NCBI GenBank assembly: GCA_020161395.1
Contig: JAIUOE010000002.1
Span: 186,001-250,000, forward strand
Direction of reading: 5' to 3'
Length of the DNA stretch: 64,000 bases
Source of the DNA: Bacteroidota bacterium
GTDB taxonomy: Bacteria > Bacteroidota > Ignavibacteria > Ignavibacteriales > Ignavibacteriaceae
Below, piece after piece: positions 1 to 8,956 of this stretch (its first letter is position 1; every line of letters starts with the position of its first letter). The translations under genes and the position numbers were made by a program. The notes beneath the pieces were generated by a model. It searched no databases. It saw only the letters and a program-made list of their open reading frames with translations, and was not told the DNA's origin.

Positions 1-1456
1 GTACTTTTTCAGTAATCAGCCAGTCTGTCTTTGGGGCTCCGGGTGAATAGACATCAAATTTAATACATTTGTTTCCACCATGAGGAAGAAAACCGGATTC
101 AACCCAGTAAGTTCCTTCTCCTGTAGGAGGAGTAACTCTCCATCCCTCGGGAATACCGTCTTCAAAATTCTGATCAAACTCACCCGGCATTACCCAGGAG
201 GCATCGATTCTGTCGGCGTATTTCCCTTTTGTAACAGTCAGACCTGTCGGAGGGAGTTTCAAAATAATATTCGTGTCTGCTATTGTGATCGAGGCAAGAG
301 CGGAATCAGAACCATTCGCACTTTTTACGATTATGTTACCACTTCCTGCAGAGTTTGCTCTGAAGGTTGCCGAGTCACCCGTGGTTTCGAAAACACCAAG
401 ATTTGCCGGACTCACACTCCATTGATATGGTTTCACACCATAACCGGCTTTGAATTTAATCAAAGAACCCATGGTTGTGTTTACAAATGTGGGAGAGATT
501 GTAACCGGCAAAACAACTGCAGCATCAAGAACTGTATCTATTCCTGAACTGTAGTGACCAATCCATTTTTTATTGTCTGCACTTACCGCAACTGCTGTCA
601 TATCAGTACTTAACAGGGGTGAATTTGAAGGAGTGTAGGAAGTTACATTTCCGTTATATATAACTTTAACCCCAAAACTTCCTGTTGTACTCGATGAGGC
701 AATCCAGATTTTCCCGTTTAAATCCTTTGCCATGCTTTTTGAATAGCCATTGAATCCCATCGGAGTAAAAGTATTGTTTTCATATTTGAACACATCGATG
801 TCAGAGGAGGCGTAAACAATATCATTGTTATCAACCGCCACACTGTAAAACAATCCTTTTTTCAAGCCTTGTTTTGTTACGCCATTGTAGACGAAAAGAC
901 TGTCGAAAGTTGTGTAGTAAATATGCCCGAGAGAGTTCTCAGCAATGGAACGGCACCATCCGCCCCCTATTCGGGTCCAGTTGTTGTCGGCTATCCGTTT
1001 GAAGAGTCCCGTTCCCGAGCCACCGTAGATTACACCATTGCTTGCTTTGTAAAATACATTTATGTCACTGCTGCCCACAATTTCAAAAGTACCAATCCAG
1101 GTAATCGTATTTGAAGCAAATTCGTACACATAAAGTCCGCCAAGCAAAGCCGATGATTTTACTGTTATATAAAGTTTTGCATCGATATAAGAAATGGCTG
1201 TTATTTCGTAAAAGTTACCGCCTGTTGTCGGTAAACTTGAGTTCTTTGGGAAGGCAATTACTGAAGTGCCGTCGATTCCAAAAACTCCTCTTGTTCTGGT
1301 ACCTACCCAGACTTTACCGTCAGGTGCAGAAGTTATACACCTTATCTGGTTGTCCGGAATACCGTTTCCTGTTGTTATACTTCCCCAGGTCTGAGCAAAA
1401 TTAATTTCAAAAAGACCTGAAAATATAACCAATAGTAGAACTAATTGTTTTGTAAT
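1..1456 (-). CDS. Secreted multidomain protein (propeller repeats, Ig-like, Fn3, anchor-type domain), truncated at window edge
   Basis: The minus frame stays open from about 1456 to the window start, giving 485 codons; the C-terminus lies outside. Residues 1-21 form a good signal peptide (K near the start, hydrophobic core, cleavage likely before Q in INFAQTW). The next ~290 residues have repeats of the type PDGKVWVGT and NGKIWIASS, as in two-component-regulator-type propellers. An Ig-like domain follows (about 309-375), then an Fn3-like stretch (about 395-420), then the start of a choice-of-anchor J-like domain (FEDGIPEGW). This architecture is common in type IX secretion clients. The start is odd: no ATG, GTG or TTG lies in frame between the upstream TGA and residue 9, so the signal peptide needs an ATT start at 1454-1456. 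The alternative TTG at 1430-1432 would leave only 13 residues before the cleavage site. Exact function unknown. Confidence 0.75.
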   Translation of the reverse strand, partial: MTKQLVLLLVIFSGLFEINFAQTWGSITTGNGIPDNQIRCITSAPDGKVWVGTRTRGVFGIDGTSVIAFPKNSSLPTTGGNFYEITAISYIDAKLYITVKSSALLGGLYVYEFASNTITWIGTFEIVGSSDINVFYKASNGVIYGGSGTGLFKRIADNNWTRIGGGWCRSIAENSLGHIYYTTFDSLFVYNGVTKQGLKKGLFYSVAVDNNDIVYASSDIDVFKYENNTFTPMGFNGYSKSMAKDLNGKIWIASSSTTGSFGVKVIYNGNVTSYTPSNSPLLSTDMTAVAVSADNKKWIGHYSSGIDTVLDAAVVLPVTISPTFVNTTMGSLIKFKAGYGVKPYQWSVSPANLGVFETTGDSATFRANSAGSGNIIVKSANGSDSALASITIADTNIILKLPPTGLTVTKGKYADRIDASWVMPGEFDQNFEDGIPEGWRVTPPTGEGTYWVESGFLPHGGNKCIKFDVYSPGAPKTDWLITEKV

Positions 1457-1575
1457 GAATTGGTAATTATGTGATAAAATAAATTGTTGAATTAATTGGG
1501 AATTACTTCAGCCCTGAAATTTTTATGTTAGAATTGTGTCAGGATTTTATACCTGTAAAACGGTTTGTGCTCTAA

Positions 1576-2475
1576 TTAAAATCCTAATTTGACAGAAAAT
1601 GTGTGACCCATTCCCAAATTCTGCCCGAACGGTGAAATGGCGTAGTCGAAGACGAATTTATTCCAGTAAATACCAAGCCCTGAGGTGAATCCTTTCGATT
1701 CATACAAAGTCTGATAACCCAGCCGCAGAGCAATAAGATTATCATACAACACTTCGGCACCAAGATTTATATGAATGTCATCTGTGGCAAGGTATTTTTG
1801 AACTTCAAGTCCGGTGTTGAAGGTGAGCTTGTTCGAGGGCATCTCAAAAATATATCCGCCACCAATTCTCAAATCGGCAGGCAGTTTTGTGGCGGTTGTT
1901 TTCAGCTCATTCATTGCGCCGAGATTTCTGAGAGCAACTACGGCAAAAATTTTGTCAGATAAGGAATATTTTGCGCCCAAATCCACTGCAAAACCTGTTG
2001 CATCCTCATAAAACATCCCTTCATAGAGGTATTTTACGGCTAATCCGGCATCAATCCTGTCTGATATTTTAAATCCGGTCCCAAGTGAAACCGCATAGAA
2101 ATCAGCAGTGAATGTTGAAAGCGCTGCTCCCGGTCTTTCTCTCACCTCGATATCACCAATCCTTGTTGAGTTTATACCAAGTCCCATTTTCAGTCCAAAC
2201 AAGGAAAAGCGGGCTGCCAGCATTTCTGTTTTCACTCCCTGTATCCATTCATTGTGCGTAAAGGATACTTCAGGACCGGAACTGCTGCCAATATTTGCGG
2301 GATTATAGAATATGGCAGAGGCATCATTCGCGAAAACTGCTCCATTATCCCCAAGGGAAATATTTCGGGCACCCGAACCGATCTTTAAAAAAGAGAGCCC
2401 GGAGTTACCGGCAGTTTGTGAATGAATGTCAAGGATACCAAATAAAATAAAGAGAATTAAAAAAAGTTTTTTCAT
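1576..2475 (-). CDS. PorV/PorQ-like outer-membrane protein (UPF0164-type)
   Basis: A 299-residue protein with a signal peptide (MKKLFLILFILFG, cleavage near HSQ) and then the typical PorV/PorQ opening: FLKIGSGARNISLGDN, followed by a YNPA motif near residue 60. The rest alternates short amphipathic strands, as in an outer-membrane beta-barrel. PorV family proteins act with type IX secretion, shuttling clients to the attachment complex, but many paralogues of unknown role exist, so PorV itself is not claimed. The ATG at 2475 is preferred over a TTG 33 bases upstream because it begins the signal peptide. That ATG lies within 11 bases of the upstream gene's stop (2486), and both belong to the run of genes from 5888 down to 1576. 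Confidence 0.72.
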   Translation of the reverse strand: MKKLFLILFILFGILDIHSQTAGNSGLSFLKIGSGARNISLGDNGAVFANDASAIFYNPANIGSSSGPEVSFTHNEWIQGVKTEMLAARFSLFGLKMGLGINSTRIGDIEVRERPGAALSTFTADFYAVSLGTGFKISDRIDAGLAVKYLYEGMFYEDATGFAVDLGAKYSLSDKIFAVVALRNLGAMNELKTTATKLPADLRIGGGYIFEMPSNKLTFNTGLEVQKYLATDDIHINLGAEVLYDNLIALRLGYQTLYESKGFTSGLGIYWNKFVFDYAISPFGQNLGMGHTFSVKLGF

Positions 2476-2485
2476 TGTTGCAGTC

Positions 2486-3496
2486 TTAAAAAATGAAATT
2501 AAGGCCAATTATATGTCTGTCTGAAGACGAGTATTGTTCCACCTGAAAAGCGTAATCAAATCCAACCCTGAAATTTCCAACTTGTCTAGAATAGGAGAAG
2601 CCCAATGAGGGCTTGACGGGATCATCTCCATTGCTCAGATACCAGTTATCGATACCCCCTCGCAGAAAGAGCCCTTCATAAATATTGTATTCAGCTCCGA
2701 ATCTGATTAAATTTGTACCAAAATTGTCTGATGCAAATTCCGCTGCGAGTTGCAAATTATACGGTTTGTAAAGATAACTCACACCAAGCTTCTTGAAAAG
2801 AGGAAACTTGTCGTTAGTTGCACCGCCATCGGTACCATAAATCGGGGCAGAGTCCCATTTGTACTGCGAGTTAATGTCGCTCAGGACGAATGAAACCGCA
2901 AGTTCAGGTGTAATCGTATATATAAGACCCACATCGAATCCAAGACTTGTGGTTGTCACCTCTTCATACAATTTGTAATAATAAAATCTTGCTGTGACAC
3001 CGGCTGCAAATTTTTCCGAAAACTTGTTCGCGAGCGAAAGATAAAAAAGATTCTCTGAAGTCGACAGAGTTCCTTTTTTGAAGCCCTGGTTATCCCTCTG
3101 ATCGATATTGGATACACCGGCGTTAATCAAACCCGCTGAAACACCCGCAGTCGATCTTGGAACCCTCTCCCCCGGTATGGTATCATTCTTTCCGTAGAAA
3201 TCGAACCTTCTGGTAAAACTGATAAAATTTAATGCACGGTCGAGACCCAGAAATGTATATTGTGCATTAAATGAATTGTCGTTTTGAAATACCGCAAGTG
3301 CAGGATTGTAATAGGTAAAGATATTCCCGGTTTTTACCGTACTTAATGCATTACCCATACCGATGCCTCTGGCACCAAAACCAATTCGGCTGAAAGCACC
3401 GGGCGCTGAGGAAATGTCGCTCATTTTTCTCTGAGCATCAACTGATGTTACCAAAATGAGAAGTGCAACTAAAAATACTAATTTTCTGATCTTCAT
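2486..3496 (-). CDS. PorV/PorQ-like outer-membrane protein, second paralogue
   Basis: A 336-residue secreted barrel-like protein. It has a signal peptide (residues 1-21, ending VDAQ) and then FSRIGFGARGIGMGNALS and YYNPA, the same opening block as the downstream paralogue. The C-terminal half has regular amphipathic strands and ends in F (NFIF), typical of outer-membrane barrels. The ATG is one base after the upstream stop (TAATATG), so the two genes are surely translated from one message. The paired paralogues differ clearly in length and sequence, so they are not a recent tandem duplication. A role with type IX secretion or surface assembly is inferred from family only. Confidence 0.7.
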   Translation of the reverse strand: MKIRKLVFLVALLILVTSVDAQRKMSDISSAPGAFSRIGFGARGIGMGNALSTVKTGNIFTYYNPALAVFQNDNSFNAQYTFLGLDRALNFISFTRRFDFYGKNDTIPGERVPRSTAGVSAGLINAGVSNIDQRDNQGFKKGTLSTSENLFYLSLANKFSEKFAAGVTARFYYYKLYEEVTTTSLGFDVGLIYTITPELAVSFVLSDINSQYKWDSAPIYGTDGGATNDKFPLFKKLGVSYLYKPYNLQLAAEFASDNFGTNLIRFGAEYNIYEGLFLRGGIDNWYLSNGDDPVKPSLGFSYSRQVGNFRVGFDYAFQVEQYSSSDRHIIGLNFIF

Positions 3497-3497
3497 A

Positions 3498-5093
3498 TTA
3501 TTGCAACACCATTATCTTTCCAAACAAAGGTTTTTCACTTCCGGCATCAATACGGTAGAAATAAACTCCATTAGGCACTGTTTTGCCATTATCATCCTTG
3601 CCGTCCCAAAAATCGATAACTCCGGGTGTGCCTGAATTGTTTACCGAATGAACCGGATTTCCTCTCGGCGCGTTTTGAATAACTGTTCTCACATAATTCA
3701 TACCGAAATCAAAAATCCTGATTGTAACATTCAGTTCTTTTCCTCCCGTGGAATATTTGATTTTTACCTGCTCTGTTTTTGGAGAAAACGGATTGGGGAA
3801 TGCATATGAATCTTCTTTTGATTCAAGTTGCTGTGACGCAAAGTAAAGTTTCCATTTATCTGGCCACACACCTGTAAAACCACTGTTTCTTACCAGTCCG
3901 TCAGCAGTACCAATGTATAGCACTATTCCCGATTCCGCCCACGCAGCCGAATAAAAAGTTTTTGATTTGAGCGAGAGTTTCGAGTCACTGTCTACAATGA
4001 TACCGGGTGAATACCAGTTTTTGCCGTAATCATTTGATTTGTAAAGTCCACCACTCGCTGCTGCAACAACTTTGTCGGTAAATACCGCAAAATTATTCAC
4101 TCGTTCACCGTCCAGACTCGTAATCCAGTTGGCACCGCCGTCAGGAGAAAAACTTACACCATATGATTCCGATAGGTCTTCAGCTTTCCATGTGGCTGCC
4201 CATATTTCGTCGGTTCCGGGCTTGAATGCGAGGCCCACAACGAAGTTCCCGGACATTGCATTGACCTGATTCTGATGATTAAACTTGACCCAGCTAATTC
4301 CACCATCGGTTGATTTGTTTATCCCGTTCGCGGTTCCGGCATATATAACAGTATCATTCACAGCCATCACACTGAAAGCACGATAGTTCAGATAACCTTC
4401 ACTGCAAAATTTCCCGGGAACCGGGGAAACACAAAAGTTTAAATTATCCGAAGGCTTTATTGAATTTAGAAAATCAGGAGGTAAAACAACTCTCTCCCAG
4501 GTTACTCCGAGATCGGTTGACTTTCTTAACCCGCCTGCAAAAGATGATATCCAGACAGTACCGGGTGTGATTGCAATGTCGTATGTAATATTCTGAATTG
4601 CGACAGTAACAGGAAGTGCTCTCAACCTGTTGTTACCGTAAACTATCACGGTATCGGCATCTTTATCCAGAGGTTGCGATACTGATTGCCATGTCTCTCC
4701 TCCATCGGAAGTATATCGCAGTCCGCTTCCCTCAGGGAGTGTCTGTCCGGTTCTTACGACCGAGTGTGCTGTCGCTACCCAAAGTATTCCTCTGTACTTG
4801 TCCCACGCAATTGCCGAAACATTTTCTGTTCCAAAAGCTGGATCACCATAATAGTTTCTCCAGGTCGTTCCTTTGTCGGTCGATCTGCTAAGTCCCCTTG
4901 AAGTACCAAGCCAGATTGTGTCTCCCTGTACCAGCATGGCACTTATGCTGTTGGAAGCAGGATTTTCGGAGGAAGAATATGCTGTCGCAGATGGCGAATC
5001 CTCAAATTTGAAGGAAAATGGACTCTCCTGTGTAAATACTGCATATGTAAAACAAACAAAAATCAGAACAAGAGTTTTCATCAATCTTGTCAT
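3498..5093 (-). CDS. Secreted Asp-box (BNR) propeller protein with FlgD-like C-terminal domain
   Basis: 531 residues. The signal peptide is near MKTLVLIFVCFTYAVFTQ; the ATG at 5081 (residue 5) is an equally good start. At least six Asp-box-like repeats follow (for example STDKGTTW, TSDGGETW, STDGGISW, SPDGGANW), the signature of sortilin/BNR beta-propellers. The last ~90 residues (PNPFSP, then WDGKDDNGKTVPNGVYFYRI) match the FlgD Ig-like module that ends many type IX clients in this lineage. The protein is therefore probably exported and surface-bound or released. The ATG directly abuts the TAG stop of the lipoprotein gene upstream (TAGATG), showing cotranscription. Ligand or enzyme activity cannot be read from the sequence. 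Confidence 0.75.
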   Translation of the reverse strand: MTRLMKTLVLIFVCFTYAVFTQESPFSFKFEDSPSATAYSSSENPASNSISAMLVQGDTIWLGTSRGLSRSTDKGTTWRNYYGDPAFGTENVSAIAWDKYRGILWVATAHSVVRTGQTLPEGSGLRYTSDGGETWQSVSQPLDKDADTVIVYGNNRLRALPVTVAIQNITYDIAITPGTVWISSFAGGLRKSTDLGVTWERVVLPPDFLNSIKPSDNLNFCVSPVPGKFCSEGYLNYRAFSVMAVNDTVIYAGTANGINKSTDGGISWVKFNHQNQVNAMSGNFVVGLAFKPGTDEIWAATWKAEDLSESYGVSFSPDGGANWITSLDGERVNNFAVFTDKVVAAASGGLYKSNDYGKNWYSPGIIVDSDSKLSLKSKTFYSAAWAESGIVLYIGTADGLVRNSGFTGVWPDKWKLYFASQQLESKEDSYAFPNPFSPKTEQVKIKYSTGGKELNVTIRIFDFGMNYVRTVIQNAPRGNPVHSVNNSGTPGVIDFWDGKDDNGKTVPNGVYFYRIDAGSEKPLFGKIMVLQ

Positions 5094-5888
5094 CTATTTT
5101 ATCACAATCTTTTTAATTATGGGTAAACTTTTCTTTTTTCCGCGATCTTCTGCGTTGAAGGTGAAGGTATATTCCCCTTTTTGATTCGTGGAGAATACAC
5201 TGACGATTATCGAGTAAATGTCGTCATTCGCTACATCATCACCGTGATCCCTGAAATTTCCGTCATCATACATAAGGAGTGCAGCATTGTTCGAAGTGCC
5301 GTCAGGACGCGTAACAACAAAATACACGCGGGAAAGATCCTGCTTTCCGTTGGGATCGATCGCTTTCATTGTAAGTCTGAAAACCGTGGTATCCAGAACA
5401 ACAAGTGTGTCTGGTGCAACAAGATCACTTATAAGCGGCTCCTGATTGGCAGCACCGTTGTCGAAAACGAACTTGTTGACTGATAACCGGTAACCCGTTC
5501 CCTCAAGATCTGATGCAAAATACTCGGTACGATACTCACCGGAAAGAAGTTTCGAGCTCATCGGTACCTTGATTGAGAATATCTTGTCTCCTGCTGTTTC
5601 ATCACCGGCTTCTTTGTTGCCGTTATCAACGAGGTAATAGGGTGTGGAATTCACTTTTATATCACCGGGGCTGTAAAGATTCATATAAACACTTCCCGGT
5701 GCTGTATTATAACCAAGATGGATGTAAAACTTCACGAGTGAATCTGTCGAATTATAAATCAATGTGTCGTATCTGGCGACACTCTGAACGGAATATTGAG
5801 CGGGAACGGGATCGACCAGGTTATTGAACGATTTCTCGCATCCACTCAACAATAATATCAGCGCAATGGCTGCTATGCTTTTTTTCAT
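5094..5888 (-). CDS. Lipoprotein with Ig-like repeats
   Basis: 264 residues with a clear lipobox (LLLSGC, lipidated Cys17), so it should be anchored in the outer membrane or periplasm. The mature part has two similar beta-rich blocks containing D-rich turns of the form DNGNKEAGDETAGDKIFSIKV and DDGNFRDHGDDVANDDIYSI. These resemble the acidic loop seen in macroglobulin- or Ig-like repeats near T9SS clients. It is first in the run with the propeller protein and the two PorV-like proteins, which suggests a shared envelope role. No enzymatic motif is visible. Confidence 0.68.
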   Translation of the reverse strand: MKKSIAAIALILLLSGCEKSFNNLVDPVPAQYSVQSVARYDTLIYNSTDSLVKFYIHLGYNTAPGSVYMNLYSPGDIKVNSTPYYLVDNGNKEAGDETAGDKIFSIKVPMSSKLLSGEYRTEYFASDLEGTGYRLSVNKFVFDNGAANQEPLISDLVAPDTLVVLDTTVFRLTMKAIDPNGKQDLSRVYFVVTRPDGTSNNAALLMYDDGNFRDHGDDVANDDIYSIIVSVFSTNQKGEYTFTFNAEDRGKKKSLPIIKKIVIK

Positions 5889-5960
5889 CTTGTTTCTGAA
5901 TTTTTCAGCAAATATCTTAAAAATACTCCTCTAAAAATATGTAATTAGAGTTGCAGGAAT

Positions 5961-6962
5961 TTATAATACACCCGGTCCTATTATAAACGGCATCGGTATA
6001 AACGAAAGGATAAATATCAATATTCCAAAATAACCGACTAACAGTCGTCCAATACTGACCGGTGTATTATCATAAACGGGTGGATGCTTAACTTTAATTA
6101 CGAAATAGAGAAGCAAAGCCCAAAGAAACCAGCCGGTCCAGCCAATCGTAATGCCTGTATCATAAAACTGATTTATCACTCCCATCCCACCTGCCATAAG
6201 GAGGAAAAACATCGCCACCCAGGCAATTTTCTCCTGTGCTTTTTCGCCAAACATTGCATAAATTATATGTCCGCCATCAAGCTGACCAACCGGTAGCAGG
6301 TTTAGAGCTGTTACAAACAATCCAAACCAGCCGGCACAAAGATAGGGATAATGATAAATCTCGCTCATCGGCGGGATAAATCCATCCGGTGAACTGGCAA
6401 AAAGCTCTCTGAATAGTATAAAAAGCAGATTCTCACCAAACGCGAGGGACAAACCACCGTCTCCGTAACTTGGAAGGTCAAAATCGGGATGGATATTCAA
6501 TAGAAATTCCTTCCCCGGCAGGTTCTGAAATCCATAAATCAATACTATTACCGAAATAACAAAACCGGCGATCGGACCCGCAATTCCTATGTCAAAAAGG
6601 GCTTTTTTGCTGTATATCGGACTTTTTGTTTTTATCACGGCACCCATCGTCCCGAAATTGAGCATACCCGCAATGGTGGGGAAAGGAATAAAGTAAGGAA
6701 AAGTAGCCTTCACATTGTGATACTTTGACGCAAAGAAATGACCAAATTCATGGAATCCCAAAATTGCGAGGATCGACAGTGAGTAGGGCAACCCCTCGGC
6801 TATTTGCGACACTTCCAACCCTGTACTGGGTGATACGACCCAAAATGCCCCGGCTATCGTGGTGGTAACAAAAGTTGCTACAAAAAGGAGCAAGGGTACA
6901 ACATAAACCCGGAAGGCACTCTCTTCCATGTTGTTAATATTTCCGTTGTCTGTTTCGCTCAT
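5961..6962 (-). CDS. Site-2 protease family membrane metalloprotease (peptidase M50)
   Basis: 333 residues with about seven hydrophobic segments. The zinc motif HEFGH is at residues 71-75 (His71, Glu72, His75) in a membrane segment, and the second M50 motif LDGG, with Asp229, follows NLLPVGQ. These are the catalytic signatures of intramembrane site-2 proteases, which cut membrane-bound regulators or remnant signal peptides. There is no PDZ domain between the motifs as in RseP, so it belongs to the shorter PDZ-less group, and its substrate is unknown. It starts 2 bases after the stop of the DUF1207-like gene, so the two are cotranscribed. Confidence 0.85.
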   Translation of the reverse strand: MSETDNGNINNMEESAFRVYVVPLLLFVATFVTTTIAGAFWVVSPSTGLEVSQIAEGLPYSLSILAILGFHEFGHFFASKYHNVKATFPYFIPFPTIAGMLNFGTMGAVIKTKSPIYSKKALFDIGIAGPIAGFVISVIVLIYGFQNLPGKEFLLNIHPDFDLPSYGDGGLSLAFGENLLFILFRELFASSPDGFIPPMSEIYHYPYLCAGWFGLFVTALNLLPVGQLDGGHIIYAMFGEKAQEKIAWVAMFFLLMAGGMGVINQFYDTGITIGWTGWFLWALLLYFVIKVKHPPVYDNTPVSIGRLLVGYFGILIFILSFIPMPFIIGPGVL

Positions 6963-6964
6963 TA

Positions 6965-7795
6965 TTAAAAATCTATTGTAACGCCCGTTGAAAAATATTC
7001 GTCATTTAAATCATAGTACTCACCGTGTACATTTTTTCCGGAGTAAAGTGTAAAGACGAGACGGAGACCACTCCCCTCGGGCTTACCAAACTTGATTCCA
7101 AACTGTGCGGTGTGATTTGAATTGTAAGCAGTTGTAGACGCAAGTTTGTAGTCGTATGAAACGAACGGGTAAAAATTGCCAAATGAAAGAGATTGTATGT
7201 AGGAATCGAATCCGGCTTGCAATATCCAAGGTTTTATTTCCGTTGGATCAACATGGAAAAGATATGTAGCTCCTGCATATACACGGAGATCACCAAAACG
7301 GTAGTAGCTCATCAACTCAAAAAATTCACGACTATAAACGATGGGGAATCTCTGATCACGCCACTGCCTGGTTGATCCATCGAAATGACCATCAACAAAG
7401 TGAGCACTTATGTGGCTCAATCTGAGTCGTACACCTGCCTCATTTCCTGACGGGAATTCCTTTTTCAAACCGATGTTTAAGCCGAAAAGATAATCAACCG
7501 CATCGACGGGAAAGTGAAAGTCAGCTTCACCTCTTAGTCTGGTGTAAGTGAAAAAATCGGCTCCTGTCGAAAGCGTAAAGCCTTTGGAAATCTCTTTGTG
7601 AAAAATATCTTTTGAAGCACCGATGTCGAGTCTTAAATCATTCTGTCCCGACTGAAAGAAGACACCCATCCTTGGTTCCAGGAAATTGGAAGTAAATGGT
7701 TGTATGTTCAGGTCACCGGGAAAAATTTTGTACGATTGTGCAGTTACCAGAGTGGAAAAGAGGGCAACCGCCAGAATTATCCTGTACGATTTCAA
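6965..7795 (-). CDS. DUF1207-like secreted protein
   Basis: 276 residues with an N-terminal signal peptide (cleavage near LVTAQS). The body contains LEPRMGVFF, RLRLSHISAHFVDGH, YSREFFELM and regular strands, which I recognise as DUF1207-like, probably an outer-membrane barrel. The start is a TTG at 7793-7795; no ATG lies nearby in frame. A TAnnTTTG promoter motif lies about 38 bases upstream. It is followed 2 bases later by the M50 protease gene. Function unknown; the family call is from memory of its motifs and is moderately sure. Confidence 0.6.
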   Translation of the reverse strand: MKSYRIILAVALFSTLVTAQSYKIFPGDLNIQPFTSNFLEPRMGVFFQSGQNDLRLDIGASKDIFHKEISKGFTLSTGADFFTYTRLRGEADFHFPVDAVDYLFGLNIGLKKEFPSGNEAGVRLRLSHISAHFVDGHFDGSTRQWRDQRFPIVYSREFFELMSYYRFGDLRVYAGATYLFHVDPTEIKPWILQAGFDSYIQSLSFGNFYPFVSYDYKLASTTAYNSNHTAQFGIKFGKPEGSGLRLVFTLYSGKNVHGEYYDLNDEYFSTGVTIDF

Positions 7796-7805
7796 TATTT
7801 GTTAC

Positions 7806-7846
7806 ATTTCTTATTTTATAAAATACCAACATCAAATATAAGAAAT
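7806..7846. promoter_or_regulatory. 9-bp inverted repeat spanning the promoter of the DUF1207-M50 pair
   Basis: ATTTCTTAT at 7806-7814 is matched by ATAAGAAAT at 7838-7846, with 23 bases between. The right arm overlaps the minus-strand -7 motif. It could be an operator for the downstream pair or a weak hairpin after the glycosyltransferase stop at 7865; no T-run follows, so a terminator is less likely. Confidence 0.3.
7833..7840 (-). promoter_or_regulatory. Bacteroidota-type -7 promoter element (TATATTTG)
   Basis: On the minus strand this reads TATATTTG, an exact match to TAnnTTTG. It lies 38 bases before the TTG start at 7795, leaving a leader of roughly 30 bases. No clear TTG -33 element is seen, so the call is tentative. 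Confidence 0.4.
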
Positions 7847-7864
7847 CATATCTATTAATTTCGG

Positions 7865-8956
7865 TTAGAACTGACGCCCCTTCCACTCAACCGACTTTGA
7901 AAAAAGGAGTATAAAAGGAAATGTAATCACATACACAAAATAGTAAAGCTCAAAAAACGGAAAGTACCTAATCGTGGATAGAAGTTTAAGTCTGTAAACC
8001 ACTGAGGTGAGGAAAATGAGGTCAACTGATATGATTGAGGCAATTAATGTTAAACCTGTCGAAGTAAAGAACGGTAGAATGGCAACTGCAAGCAGATGGG
8101 CCAGAAAAGCAGTAACCAAAACTGCAATTCCATGAAGTGGTACATTCAGCCCGCCAATCGACCACCTCTTTTTTTGTTTGTAAAGTTGCAGGATGCCCTC
8201 TACCGGCAAAGATTCAATGAGAGCATCCTTATCGAGAGGGTAAATAATCTTGTATTTTTTTAATGCTGAAATGGCTGCAAGTAACTGCGAATCTTCGGTA
8301 ACACTAAAAGGCATGCTCTCGTATCCGCCTGTTTCGTCGTATGCAGCGCGGGAATAAGCCATGTTGTTACCTATTACACTAAGGGGAATCCCGGCATTTA
8401 CAGTACCGGAGCCTGCCCCAAGAAGATACATAAAATCAAGATGTTGCATCCCCTTGAAAGGGTTACCTGTCTCCTGACATGTCATTCCACCACACAAACC
8501 TGTATCTTTTGTAAAGTAGGATGCCATTGTTTTAGCCCACAACGGGTTTACTTTACAGTCGGCATCTGTGGTAAGAATTACTTCACCCTTTGCTACCCTT
8601 AAGCCCTGTACCAGCGCATTCGATTTTCCACGGAGATGAGCAACCGGCTCCTGTCCCTCCACAAGTTTAAATCTTGGTCTGTTCTTTATAAATTCTTTGA
8701 CCAGATGTCCCGTGTTGTCAGTGGAATGATCATCAATTATTATAATTTCGAGCTTTCCCTCGGGGTATTCAAGCTTATCGAGTGCATCCAGGCAGCGAAC
8801 AATCACCCCTTGTTCATCTCTTACGGCAACCACCACGGATGCCGACGGAAGTTCTTCTTCTGACAACCGGGGAAATTTCCTGTATGTAGCGACCACATAC
8901 AGAAGTGTCTGCAAAACATACAAAGCCACCACAACAAGTGCGATCAGTTCAAACAT
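7865..8956 (-). CDS. Family 2 glycosyltransferase, membrane anchored
   Basis: 363 residues from the ATG at 8956 (MFELIALV); an upstream in-frame TTG at 8977 would overlap the previous gene more and is less likely. It has one N-terminal membrane segment, a GT-A core with VVAVRDE, IIIDDHSTDN and the metal-binding TDADC, then TEDSQL (catalytic-base region) and QKKRW (the QxxRW acceptor motif of processive or polyprenyl-linked enzymes). Two or three membrane segments close the protein. It overlaps the deacetylase gene by 13 bases and shares an operon with it, a second GT2 and a flippase-like protein. Donor and acceptor sugars cannot be told. Confidence 0.82.
   Translation of the reverse strand: MFELIALVVVALYVLQTLLYVVATYRKFPRLSEEELPSASVVVAVRDEQGVIVRCLDALDKLEYPEGKLEIIIIDDHSTDNTGHLVKEFIKNRPRFKLVEGQEPVAHLRGKSNALVQGLRVAKGEVILTTDADCKVNPLWAKTMASYFTKDTGLCGGMTCQETGNPFKGMQHLDFMYLLGAGSGTVNAGIPLSVIGNNMAYSRAAYDETGGYESMPFSVTEDSQLLAAISALKKYKIIYPLDKDALIESLPVEGILQLYKQKKRWSIGGLNVPLHGIAVLVTAFLAHLLAVAILPFFTSTGLTLIASIISVDLIFLTSVVYRLKLLSTIRYFPFFELYYFVYVITFPFILLFSKSVEWKGRQF

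Noticed and set aside
80-547. Plus-strand open frame of 155 codons
   Set aside because: It lies opposite the clear minus-strand secreted protein, with low-complexity Cys/Arg-rich sequence and no domain; a shadow frame.
2476-2508. TTG start of the PorV-like gene
   Set aside because: The ATG at 2475 begins a proper signal peptide; the extra 11 residues would precede it.
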